A DNA stretch of 9,635 nucleotides from Campylobacterales bacterium (GTDB taxonomy: Bacteria > Campylobacterota > Campylobacteria > Campylobacterales > QNZT01): positions 1 through 9,635 of the forward strand of contig JALWKJ010000229.1 of assembly GCA_027081495.1 (NCBI GenBank), read 5' to 3'. The notes beneath the pieces were generated by a model. That model saw only the letters and a list, made by a program, of their open reading frames with translations, was not told the DNA's origin and ran no database searches. Shown here piece after piece: positions 1 to 6,300 of this stretch. A program made the position numbers and the translations under genes. Every line of letters begins with the position of its first letter. Position 1 is the stretch's first letter.

Positions 1-293
1 GTCTTGTTTATATATTTTACTATCGGATTGCCATATTTGTTCCAATACAAAGTTTGCAGATATCCTGTAATATTTGTTGATATTATTTTAGGAATAACTG
101 CAACAATCAGTGAGATAAGTATCAACAACGGAATTTTTACAATATCGAAGATTCCCAAATCAAAAGCTATTCTATTGTGATACAAAATGCAACCTTCCAC
201 TATGACAGTAAATATTAATGCAGGTAAATACCTTGCTACAAATTCATAGTCATACTTTACTAAATTGATAACTTTTATATAAATTTTACTCAT
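1..293 (-). CDS. Two-TM membrane protein of unknown function, partial (3' end beyond left edge)
   Basis: An open frame starts at ATG 293-291 and runs off the window, giving 97 residues. It begins MSKIYIKVINLVKYDYEF and contains two hydrophobic stretches, roughly residues 23-41 (YLPALIFTVIVEGCILY) and 52-67 (KIPLLILISLIVAVIP). A cytoplasmic-looking segment with LYWNKYGNP follows. The start overlaps the stop of the preceding small gene in the sequence ATGAGTAA (8-base overlap), which suggests translational coupling. The N-terminal layout (a YD near the start, two close membrane helices, then a W/Y-K-x-G-x-P motif) resembles an unnamed family of bacterial hypothetical proteins often found in accessory regions. 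That resemblance is from memory and weak, and no function is assigned. Confidence 0.6.
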   Translation of the reverse strand, partial: MSKIYIKVINLVKYDYEFVARYLPALIFTVIVEGCILYHNRIAFDLGIFDIVKIPLLILISLIVAVIPKIISTNITGYLQTLYWNKYGNPIVKYINK

Positions 294-495
294 TTGTCAC
301 ATCCACATAAAATTTTTGTATTTGCGGTTTATTTTCCAATAAACTTCTCCCTGAGTTCTGCAATATACCTGAACCTGCTTCTGTAGTAAATAAGAGATTG
401 TCCGGTAATGTATCACTAAAGGCTAAAAGGGTAAGCTGAGTGAGGAAGAACAATAAAAGTACTTTGCCAACCATTGCAAAAGAGGAGAGTTTCAT
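286..495 (-). CDS. Small exported protein of unknown function, 69 aa
   Basis: The N-terminus is a good Sec signal peptide: MK at the start, a hydrophobic core of about residues 8-24 (MVGKVLLLFFLTQLTLLAF) and a plausible cleavage after AFS (residue 27). The mature part would be only about 42 residues, with no cysteine and no recognisable domain. An AAAGGA ribosome site lies at 507-502. The very AT-rich stretch 510-575 upstream, with TATAAT at 518-513, is a likely promoter region, although that particular -10 sits very close to the ribosome site. The stop codon overlaps the start of the next gene by 8 bases, so the two form a small operon. I do not recognise the protein. It could be a periplasmic partner of the membrane protein, but this is inference. 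Confidence 0.5.
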   Translation of the reverse strand: MKLSSFAMVGKVLLLFFLTQLTLLAFSDTLPDNLLFTTEAGSGILQNSGRSLLENKPQIQKFYVDVTNE

Positions 496-653
496 GAAGC
501 ATCCTTTGATTTATTATATCTAATTTAATTTAATATTATTTATCAAAATTAGATTCAAATAATTATATTGTTTTATTGTGACAGCTTTATGTCTGGTTTA
601 GAAGGATGGTCTTTTTTTGCAGTAGATTTAAAAGGTGATTTCTTCAGATTTCG

Positions 654-716
654 TTATCGCAATCCAAAACAACATAATATGTCCTGGTCAGCTTTGTCTA
701 AGATTTCAATCTTCAT
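654..716 (-). pseudogene. 5' remnant of a ParE/RelE-type toxin gene
   Basis: The ATG at 716-714 overlaps the last codons of the antitoxin frame (ATGAAGATTGA), the normal layout of these pairs. The first residues, MKIEILDKADQDIL, fit the usual ParE-type start (M-x-I-x-IL-x-x-A-x-x-DL). Similarity then stops: the frame reads CCFGLR and ends at TAA 656-654 after 20 codons, against about 95-100 in an intact toxin. The same frame reopens as RNLKKSPFKSTAKKD and stops at 573, but this tail does not look like a ParE core. The toxin has therefore lost its fold through deletion or replacement of its 3' part, with the break near position 675. Family assignment rests on 14 residues plus context. Confidence 0.45.
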
Positions 717-954
717 TTAAAATTTTTTGAAGCCTCTTTTTGACTGTATCAAAATCCTCAAAAGAGGAGGTGCCCTCTCACAGATTTTTTTCCCGGTTGT
801 TCAAAACATCCATATGCCACTCAGGGATAAAGCTGCTATTAATACGCAAATCTTCCCATATTTGTTCCATGATCGCAAGTTTGTCTTCCGGTGTCATTTT
901 CCAGCCAGAGACGGGATGATATTTATCAATGTACTTATAAAACATTTGCTTCAT
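706..954 (-). pseudogene. Addiction-module antitoxin (TIGR02574-like), broken by an in-frame TGA
   Basis: From ATG 954 (alternative starts at 945 and 897) the frame encodes a short acidic protein with KMTPEDKLAIMEQIWEDL, then IPEWHMDVLNNREKNL, then after a stop EGTSSFEDFDTVKKRL, ending at TGA 708-706. The order matches the small antitoxins partnered with ParE/RelE toxins: a helix with a W-E/D-x-L motif, then PEWH, a run of charged residues, and EGxxxxxxF near the C-terminus. The TGA at 780-778 interrupts the frame at about residue 59 of 82. A single C-to-T change from CGA would explain it. The gene overlaps the 3' end of the GNAT gene by 20 bases and the toxin start by 11, so all were once one operon. 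Confidence 0.55.
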
Positions 955-1588
955 AATACTTCTCGATCACACTATACTCATCAACCAACCCAAACACTGC
1001 ACAAAATTCTTTGATATTTCGCAGATAAAGCAATCTCTCATCTTTTTCAAAACCCTTAAGTTCATGAGGTGTTACTACTTTTTTGATCATCAAAGTCGTC
1101 TCTCCTTCACTCTCTAGATTAACTTGTTCAAAGCCCGCATTTTCATAAAATGTTATAGCATCTTTCTTTGCATCTACTATCTCTATCTTGCATCCTGTTT
1201 TTGCCTGGGTCTGTATGGCAAGTATCTCTGCAAATGTCATTATGATAGAACCGATACCTTTTGCTTGCATCTGGTCAAAAACACAAAGTCTTGTGATTTT
1301 TAAAGCCGGTACGGCATAGGATAGGTTTTGTTGCAGCTGGGTTATATCTTTGATCTTTGAAAAGCTGTCATCCCTGTTTTGCACTGTAGCCAAAGAGATA
1401 GAGATATATGCACAGTATGTGCTTTCTATCTCCAGCAGGTAAGTACGATAAAGTCCCTCTTTTGAATGCTTATATGCAAACTGCCTGATATATTCCAGTA
1501 AAGAAGTATGCTTTTTGCATGAAAAAGTTTTAGTGAGTTTTTTAACTTCCGAGCGGGAGAAAGAAGATATCTCTACAAAAGACGGCAC
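935..1588 (-). CDS. GNAT-fold acetyltransferase, probable TacT-like toxin, 217 aa
   Basis: The protein has the layout of GNAT toxins that acetylate the amino group of charged tRNA: a TFSCKKHTSLLEYIRQFA segment (residues 21-38) corresponding to the family's F-x-C-G...L-x-x-W/Y-L...A, then beta strands (TYLLEIESTYCAYISIS), then the acetyl-CoA loop QAKGIGS (108-114; Q-x-x-G-x-G). FYENAGF (147-153) supplies the conserved tyrosine. Residues 172-217 are a C-terminal extension (HELKGFEKDERLLYLRNI...) beyond the usual GNAT core. The start is GTG at 1588, 3 bases after the stop of the 63-aa gene, with no clear ribosome site, so translation is probably coupled. Family and substrate type are inferred. 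An ordinary small-molecule acetyltransferase is the main alternative. Confidence 0.7.
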   Translation of the reverse strand: MPSFVEISSFSRSEVKKLTKTFSCKKHTSLLEYIRQFAYKHSKEGLYRTYLLEIESTYCAYISISLATVQNRDDSFSKIKDITQLQQNLSYAVPALKITRLCVFDQMQAKGIGSIIMTFAEILAIQTQAKTGCKIEIVDAKKDAITFYENAGFEQVNLESEGETTLMIKKVVTPHELKGFEKDERLLYLRNIKEFCAVFGLVDEYSVIEKYYEANVL

Positions 1589-1591
1589 TTG

Positions 1592-1783
1592 TTAAGATGC
1601 GGTTTTTTTAGTGAGAGTTTGGATAGCCTGTAAAGAGTCGGATAAAGATTTTGACGATCTGCGAAACTGACTCTTTGCTATATGCTTATCTGATAGTATG
1701 GCAGCTACTTTTTTAGCATCTTTACCGCTCACGATAACACCAGACTCTTCTTTCGCTTTTGGATTAATGTGTTTAATCGCCAT
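1592..1783 (-). CDS. Small basic protein, putative antitoxin of the GNAT gene, 63 aa
   Basis: This short gene has a strong ribosome site (AGGAG at 1793-1789) and a good promoter upstream. It ends 3 bases before the GNAT start, the antitoxin-first order typical of type II modules. The sequence MAIKHINPKAKEESGVIVSG is followed by a predicted helix (KDAKKVAAILSDKH) and a lysine/serine-rich C-terminal half (RRSSKSLSDSLQAIQTLTKK). I do not recognise a ribbon-helix-helix DUF1778 antitoxin, the usual partner of GNAT toxins, nor an HTH motif. It may be a divergent antitoxin or an unrelated small protein. The role rests on gene order, spacing and size only. Confidence 0.55.
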   Translation of the reverse strand: MAIKHINPKAKEESGVIVSGKDAKKVAAILSDKHIAKSQFRRSSKSLSDSLQAIQTLTKKTAS

Positions 1784-1788
1784 ATCTT

Positions 1789-1836
1789 CTCCTTTCTTGT
1801 AGTCCTACCCAACTGCAACATTGATGGTATATTATA
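1789..1836 (-). promoter_or_regulatory. Promoter and ribosome site of the GNAT module operon
   Basis: Reading the minus strand, a perfect TATAAT lies at 1836-1831, followed by a leader of about 40 bases and the ribosome site AAAGGAGAAG ending 5 bases before ATG 1783. No good -35 hexamer is visible at the right distance, which is common in Campylobacterota. The -10 overlaps the 3' end of the degraded gene upstream. Confidence 0.5.
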
Positions 1837-2136
1837 TCATAAAATCGACCATTTTAAATAGAACTTCTCTTTTAATCCTGCCTTCATCTTTGAGTTTTTT
1901 AATAACCTTTTTTTACTCCTGATTCGCTCATGACTATTTTAGAACATATTATGATATTTGTAACCTTGGCATCATCAAAACTGTTTCCCTCTATATTAAA
2001 GCGTGCCGGCGATTGATCTGACTCTGTTTTTTTTCCGAAGCTTTAAAGTGCTGTAGCGCTTATCTATTATCTTGCTTGTAAGCTTTAGAATTGGTTGGTA
2101 AGTAGCCGTTATTCCTTTGGGATAGTTTTTCTTCAT
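1832..2136 (-). pseudogene. Frameshifted gene remnant with winged-helix-like C-terminus
   Basis: The minus strand carries coding-like sequence in pieces. From ATG 2136 it reads MKKNYPKGITATYQPILKL and runs to a stop at 1996 (46 codons). Crossing a run of eight A near 2028-2035 into another frame gives a second piece, with PARFNIEGNSFDDAKVTNII then SKIVMSESGVKK. Crossing a second run of seven A near 1910 gives VIKKLKDEGRIKRE and a stop at 1832. The order 'SESGVKKxIKKLKDEGRIKR' is what the recognition helix and wing of a small winged-helix domain look like. Both breaks are at homopolymers, so sequencing error is possible as well as true decay. The original function is unknown. Confidence 0.35.
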
Positions 2137-2178
2137 GAACTTACTTAATACTGTTTAATCCGTAACTATTATGCTCTA

Positions 2179-2206
2179 ACCGGTTCAAATCCGGCCTCAG
2201 GTACCA
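2179..2206 (+). other. tRNA-Leu(UAA) 3'-end fragment, attachment-site remnant
   Basis: The 28 bases hold the 3' side of a tRNA. The T arm is ACCGG / TTCAAAT loop / CCGGC (four pairs plus one A-C mismatch at 2179/2195). Then come the acceptor 3' strand CTCAGGT (2196-2202), discriminator A, and encoded CCA (2204-2206). The acceptor strand would pair with GCCTGAG, the 5' end expected of a tRNA-Leu(UAA) in this group; that identity is from memory. No D arm, anticodon arm or 5' acceptor strand is found in the roughly 80 bases upstream, so the fragment cannot make a tRNA. The A-C mismatch fits loss of selection. This is the expected product of tyrosine-recombinase integration into the 3' half of a tRNA gene. 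Confidence 0.75.
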
Positions 2207-3765
2207 TTTTTTATAACTTCTTCTTTTAAAAACGCTTTATTTATTTTCCCAAAATGCAAAGGAATACTTTTTTTATATACTATTATTGACGGTACCATAT
2301 AATTGGGTAAATGCCGTTTAAGCTCAAATAGCAGTTCATTTTTCGGTATTTCGACCGCCGCGCCGTAAACTAGGACTATTTCTTCTTCTATTTTTTCATT
2401 TTCTATGCCAAAAACGGCGCATGATTGGACTTTTGGCAAATGTTCGTAAACTACTCTCTCAATCTCCGCCGGACTCACGCGATAGCCGCTTGTTTTGATC
2501 ATATCGTCTCTTCTTGAATGAAAATATATATAGCCTTCTTCATCCCTATAAACATAATCGCCGCTTGCCACGACTATCTCGTCCGTCAACTCTCCTTCGA
2601 GATTGATCACATTTTTAAGTATCTTTATACTCTTAAATCGCATAGCCGTATCTTTTGGACTGTTCCAATATCCTTTATATATACAAGCGCCTCTGTGAAT
2701 AAGTTCGCCTACTTCCCTGGGTTTACATTCATTGCCGTCCTCGTTCAAGACAAACAACTCTACATCCGGAATCGCCTTTCCTATGGAAGTGGGTCGTATT
2801 TTTATCTGTGACGGATCGAGATAAGCGGAACGAAAAGCTTCCGTCAACCCATGCATGGAAAAGAAACGGGCTTTTGGAAAATATTTCTCGATATCATGCA
2901 ACATTTTAGATGTAATCTTTCCGCCTGAAGAGGTAATGATCCTTACTCCCTCAAGAGATTGGGGCATAGGAAGGCGATGAGGATCTTCATCGAACATTTG
3001 AGTTATATTTACCGGCATTACCGGCAAGACTGTGACTTTATCTCTTAAAAGATGAGCAAAAAAATCACAAGGCAATACCATTTTATGTATAGCGAGCGTC
3101 GCTCTTTTATATAGTGCGCAAAATATCTGATTCAACCCGTAATCCAGATTATAAGGCAAAATACCGCTTATAACATCGCTCTCTTTAAGATTTAGATATC
3201 TCGATACGACCCGCGCTCCGTCAATCATGTTTCTATGTGTTATAACCACTCCTTTCGGAAGTCCGGTTGCCGCAAAACTATAAGTGATGGCGGCATTGTC
3301 GAAACTTTTGATCGCGGCGGTATAATTTTCATTGTAATATTTATATATCTCTTCAAACGACGCCACTTCTTTGCTTACGGATTCATAAGTGACGATTTTG
3401 CCCTCAAAGTTACTTTTTTTGATATTTTCAAATTTGCTTTGATCCGTAATCATACATTTTATATCGCAATCGTTTATTATATATTCCACCTGTTCGGGTT
3501 TTAAAAATCTGGTAATGGGCACAAAAATATATTCGGTTGAAAGCAACGCTAAAATAGCGACGACCTGATCGACGGATTTATTCGAATAAATACCGATACG
3601 GCTTCCTTTAGGAAAATCCAACTCGCTAAAAAAGCGCGCTATCTGATTTACTTTTTTAAAAAGCCGATCATATGTCAAACTCTTTGACTCATGAAGAATA
3701 GCTATTTTATCGGGATGTGTCTGACTCGATACTTCCAATAAATTTCTGATACAGTTAACCGACAT
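2197..3765 (-). CDS. AMP-forming acyl/amino-acid ligase, similar to exosortase-associated ligases (TIGR03098)
   Basis: This 522-aa adenylate-forming enzyme activates a carboxylate with ATP and would pass it to CoA or a carrier-protein thiol. Visible motifs are A3 ITYSFAATGLPKGV (160-173), A5 MHGLTEAF (304-311), A7 with SGDYVYRDEEG (401-411) and SRRDDMIK (417-424), A8 SGYRVSPAEIE (426-436), and catalytic Lys507 in PLHFGKINK. FVPITRFLKPEQVEYII and GLTEAFRSAYL closely resemble the exosortase-A-associated ligase family, which elsewhere sits with a PLP decarboxylase and an acyl carrier protein (from memory). The A3 loop is unusual: Ala-Ala replaces the common Gly-Ser/Thr. It is the last gene of the glm operon, overlaps glmL by 11 bases and has AAGGAG. 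Its last two codons and stop lie in the tRNA remnant. 3-Methylaspartate as substrate is inferred from context only. Confidence 0.85.
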   Translation of the reverse strand: MSVNCIRNLLEVSSQTHPDKIAILHESKSLTYDRLFKKVNQIARFFSELDFPKGSRIGIYSNKSVDQVVAILALLSTEYIFVPITRFLKPEQVEYIINDCDIKCMITDQSKFENIKKSNFEGKIVTYESVSKEVASFEEIYKYYNENYTAAIKSFDNAAITYSFAATGLPKGVVITHRNMIDGARVVSRYLNLKESDVISGILPYNLDYGLNQIFCALYKRATLAIHKMVLPCDFFAHLLRDKVTVLPVMPVNITQMFDEDPHRLPMPQSLEGVRIITSSGGKITSKMLHDIEKYFPKARFFSMHGLTEAFRSAYLDPSQIKIRPTSIGKAIPDVELFVLNEDGNECKPREVGELIHRGACIYKGYWNSPKDTAMRFKSIKILKNVINLEGELTDEIVVASGDYVYRDEEGYIYFHSRRDDMIKTSGYRVSPAEIERVVYEHLPKVQSCAVFGIENEKIEEEIVLVYGAAVEIPKNELLFELKRHLPNYMVPSIIVYKKSIPLHFGKINKAFLKEEVIKNGT

Positions 3766-4939
3766 AATCTCTCCTTAGCGTCCATATCTCATAATCGGTA
3801 TCTATGACGACAATTGGAATCTTTGTATAGTTTAACAGTTTTTTGTAAACAAATCGAAGAATTTTTTCTATCTCGCTTTGAGAAAGAACCTTTGTTATTC
3901 CTCCGGTAAACACGATACTCTTTAATCTCTCCAGATGAAGAGTCAGATATCCTTTATGGGCGGAGGAGACTTTATATAAAACCAAAAATATGGAAAGAAG
4001 CATCAAAATTTTTGTCGAGTGCTCACTTTTATCATCCAAAATATTTTCGGTAACATTTAGATAATTTAAAAGCTCATATACGAACTCGTTGTTTTTGGAA
4101 CTAAAAACCAAACTTTCTCTTGATTTGTAAACTCCTAATTTTTTAAAAACAAGACGATCGTATCCCGTCTCTACTACAAGATTATCCTCTACTAAATCCG
4201 TACTGTAGTGTATATCCGTCGTAGCGCCGCCTATATCTATGAGTACGAAAGGATCGACAACTCCGGAAAATTTTTCGGATATAAAGGGCAAAGTTTGATT
4301 GACTATATAAGGAGTGGAATATATTTGATTTTTTGTTATTTCATATAAATCTTTTATATCCTCTTTGCCGATAATATCGGCTTGATAAAGATTGACAAGA
4401 TACTCTTTTAGCGGTTCTTCACGAACATGAAGTCTGTTATCTATGATATTTGGCAAAATCGTTATATCGGGAATTTCTTTTTTTAAAAAATCCGCGTCCG
4501 CCCCGCTTCCCACATAAACTATATTTGAGTATTGAACTTTTTGAAGATATCCGATCAAATCATGTGAAAAGATATTTTTTACGCTGTCTATCCCTCCGAC
4601 GACTATAACGACATCGATCGTCTGTGTCGCGATAGGATACTCTTTTATACGAGAATATAAAAGAGTATCGATGATATTTATACCGGAATTATAAGCTATA
4701 TTTGTCGCGAATTTAAGGCTGAAAGATTTCGTAAGCCCGATAATCAAGGTACTCAACCCTCCGTTGGCGGAACTGCATATATAAATATCCTCTTTATTAT
4801 ATTTAGAAATGATATCCGAACATTTTTCGCCCAAATCGGTAAAAATAGCTTTGTCGAAGTTTCTAAAATAGTGCTTTATAACTTTTTCGTCTTTGATTTT
4901 AAAATAGGTGCTGCCTATATCTATAAACAACCTTCTCAT
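3755..4939 (-). CDS. glmL: GlmL/MutL, glutamate mutase-reactivating ATPase
   Basis: GlmL proteins are actin/Hsp70-fold ATPases that release damaged B12 from glutamate mutase so that it can restart. This 394-aa copy shows the fold's landmarks: phosphate-1 loop DIGSTYFK (7-14), CSSANGGL (55-62; SSAxGG is typical of the family), VVGG (113-116), VGSGAD (143-148), the second phosphate loop IDIGGATTDIHYS (234-246), and the adenosine-motif-like VFTGGITK (343-350). It is about 60 residues shorter than the clostridial protein as I recall it, but both halves of the fold are present. The start overlaps the glmE stop as ATGA, and the stop overlaps the ligase start. It is cytoplasmic, and its only expected partner is the mutase encoded by the two genes before it. 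Confidence 0.85.
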   Translation of the reverse strand: MRRLFIDIGSTYFKIKDEKVIKHYFRNFDKAIFTDLGEKCSDIISKYNKEDIYICSSANGGLSTLIIGLTKSFSLKFATNIAYNSGINIIDTLLYSRIKEYPIATQTIDVVIVVGGIDSVKNIFSHDLIGYLQKVQYSNIVYVGSGADADFLKKEIPDITILPNIIDNRLHVREEPLKEYLVNLYQADIIGKEDIKDLYEITKNQIYSTPYIVNQTLPFISEKFSGVVDPFVLIDIGGATTDIHYSTDLVEDNLVVETGYDRLVFKKLGVYKSRESLVFSSKNNEFVYELLNYLNVTENILDDKSEHSTKILMLLSIFLVLYKVSSAHKGYLTLHLERLKSIVFTGGITKVLSQSEIEKILRFVYKKLLNYTKIPIVVIDTDYEIWTLRRDYVG

Positions 4940-6300
4940 AACATGATCCCTATATCGTCTATGATCTTGCCGACAAGCGCGTTTTTATTTTTTCCCAAAG
5001 AGAGTTTATCCCTTTCGAATCGAAAACTTTTTTGGGAGATAGGAAGATCGCCTTTATCGTAGATTCGTATATTTGCGTTTTTGTCCCGTACGGTTATGAC
5101 TTTATTGTTGTTTATGATATGCGGTGAAAAAGGTATCTCTATATATCCGTTTTTTATCGCGTTAAAGACTTTTCTCCATAAGGTATCGGCGCTGTCGTTT
5201 AACACGGCTTGCATGATTTCCGTTACCTCGGCTTCTAAATTTTCCTCTTCCTCTTCATCTTTTATCGAAGGAATTCCTTTTAAGATACCGAGAGTATATT
5301 GTACTTTGGATACTGCGGAAGCATTTGACTCTTTGGTCGGAATACCGAAAGCTTCGTCTTTTGTCTTCGTTATGATCTTATCCGCCCCCACAAGAGCGGC
5401 TATAACGGTGCTTGCCGTTATAAGAGATTCGGAATGCTCCTTATTTCTGGGAAAAGCTCCCATCCACTGATGATAAACAAGGTTGATCGCCGCATCGTTA
5501 TATCCGAACTCATCGGCATATTTTCTTGAAAGTTTTTTTAAGACATTCGATATGACGATATCCTGCAATAGTGTTCCGGTTTGTGAAAAACTAACGGAAA
5601 AAGATTTAACGCCCTCTTCCAGAGATAAAAGCATTTCGATAATCTGAATAACTATAACGATAACCGGAGGCTGCAGCGTAGCGCTGAGAGGTCCGAAAGA
5701 TTCGCGATTTACGGGCTCGTTTAATTCGGAATATTTAGCACATACTTTTTCGACATATTTCCAATATATAAACGCTTTATCCAGAGGAAAATTTTTGGAA
5801 TACGGCAAAAGATATGTTATAGGACCGCCCTCTATTTCAAAAATCCCCGAAGCCAAAGCGATTTCGACCAACAATCTGGCATCGGGAGTTCCATGACGCA
5901 AACTTACGGGGATATTGAAATGCTCGATCATTTTACGGGTAGTTCGATATCCATGATTTATCAGAGGATATCCGTTTAACATATCTACATCGTTCTCTTC
6001 CGAAAGCCTTAACATCTTCTGAGCGCTGGCGTAATCGTTAAGTCTCGTATTGGAATCTATCGTAAGCGGCAGTACATCCACGCCCGCTTCACTAAACTCT
6101 TCATAGAGTTTGAAAACTTTCTCATATGTAGGAAATCCGCCTCTTGGCTGGACGAGAATTTTATCTTCATGTTTAAAACGATGTGAAATAAAAAGATTTT
6201 TATCGGCATTTTTTATAAAAGATTCAACTTCCGAAAAATCAAAATGATCTACATATTCATTACCGAGTATCGCCTCTCTCTCCCTTTGTAACAATCCCAC
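4936..6300 (-). CDS. glmE: Glutamate mutase epsilon subunit (methylaspartate mutase, TIM-barrel subunit)
   Basis: GlmE binds substrate and the adenosyl group and, with GlmS, interconverts L-glutamate and (2S,3S)-3-methylaspartate by a radical B12 mechanism. The 454-aa protein keeps the substrate pocket known from the Clostridium cochlearium enzyme. The arginine claw appears as R53 (QPRGG), R86 (TIDSNTR) and R135 (SLRHGTPD), matching R66, R100 and R149. E157, Y163 and Y167 (EIEGGPITYLLPY) match E171, Y177 and Y181. K312 and E316 (KTKDEAFG) match the adenosine-contacting K326 and E330. Nearly all share an offset of 14. LNGYPLINHG and REPFGPL-like RESFGPLSATL are also typical. Translation starts at GTG 6300, overlapping the glmS stop (TAGTG), with AAGGAG upstream. 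Confidence 0.93.
   Translation of the reverse strand: MGLLQREREAILGNEYVDHFDFSEVESFIKNADKNLFISHRFKHEDKILVQPRGGFPTYEKVFKLYEEFSEAGVDVLPLTIDSNTRLNDYASAQKMLRLSEENDVDMLNGYPLINHGYRTTRKMIEHFNIPVSLRHGTPDARLLVEIALASGIFEIEGGPITYLLPYSKNFPLDKAFIYWKYVEKVCAKYSELNEPVNRESFGPLSATLQPPVIVIVIQIIEMLLSLEEGVKSFSVSFSQTGTLLQDIVISNVLKKLSRKYADEFGYNDAAINLVYHQWMGAFPRNKEHSESLITASTVIAALVGADKIITKTKDEAFGIPTKESNASAVSKVQYTLGILKGIPSIKDEEEEENLEAEVTEIMQAVLNDSADTLWRKVFNAIKNGYIEIPFSPHIINNNKVITVRDKNANIRIYDKGDLPISQKSFRFERDKLSLGKNKNALVGKIIDDIGIML

Larger units (their letters stand above)
1..2206. mobile_element. Right end of a putative genomic island inserted at tRNA-Leu
   Basis: The region ends at a 3'-only tRNA-Leu fragment (2179-2206) whose polarity places the inserted DNA on its left. 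The content fits an island: toxin-antitoxin modules, decayed genes and short genes of unknown function. CpG is scarce here (about 3 in 1-300 by eye) compared with the adjoining operon (about 20 in 2197-2500). No integrase, transposase or transfer gene is visible in these 2.2 kb, so the element type and its left end are unknown. An intact tRNA-Leu(UAA) gene would be expected further left. Confidence 0.45.

Noticed and set aside
589..720. Short plus-strand frame starting MSGLEGWSFFAVDLKGDFF
   Set aside because: It reads smoothly for 43 codons but has no ribosome site, no recognised relatives and lies opposite the toxin remnant. It could be a gene scrap from the deletion that broke the toxin, but I cannot support it.
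727..1014. 95-codon plus-strand frame
   Set aside because: It is the antisense of the antitoxin pseudogene and the GNAT 3' end, whose minus-strand frames show family motifs.
2100..2206. A complete tRNA gene at the tRNA-Leu fragment
   Set aside because: No 5' acceptor strand, D arm or anticodon arm was found upstream, and the T stem has an A-C mismatch. Only the 3' end is present.
1..2206. Integrase, transposase or conjugation genes for the putative island
   Set aside because: None is visible in either strand of this stretch. If present, they lie beyond the left edge.
3755..4939. Hydantoinase or rod-shape (MreB-like) ATPase as the identity of the GlmL gene
   Set aside because: The SSAxGG and DIGGATTDIHYS motifs and the position directly after glmE fit the GlmL/MutL family better.
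5081..5470. 129-codon plus-strand frame inside glmE
   Set aside because: It lies entirely opposite the strongly supported glmE, with no ribosome site or domain.
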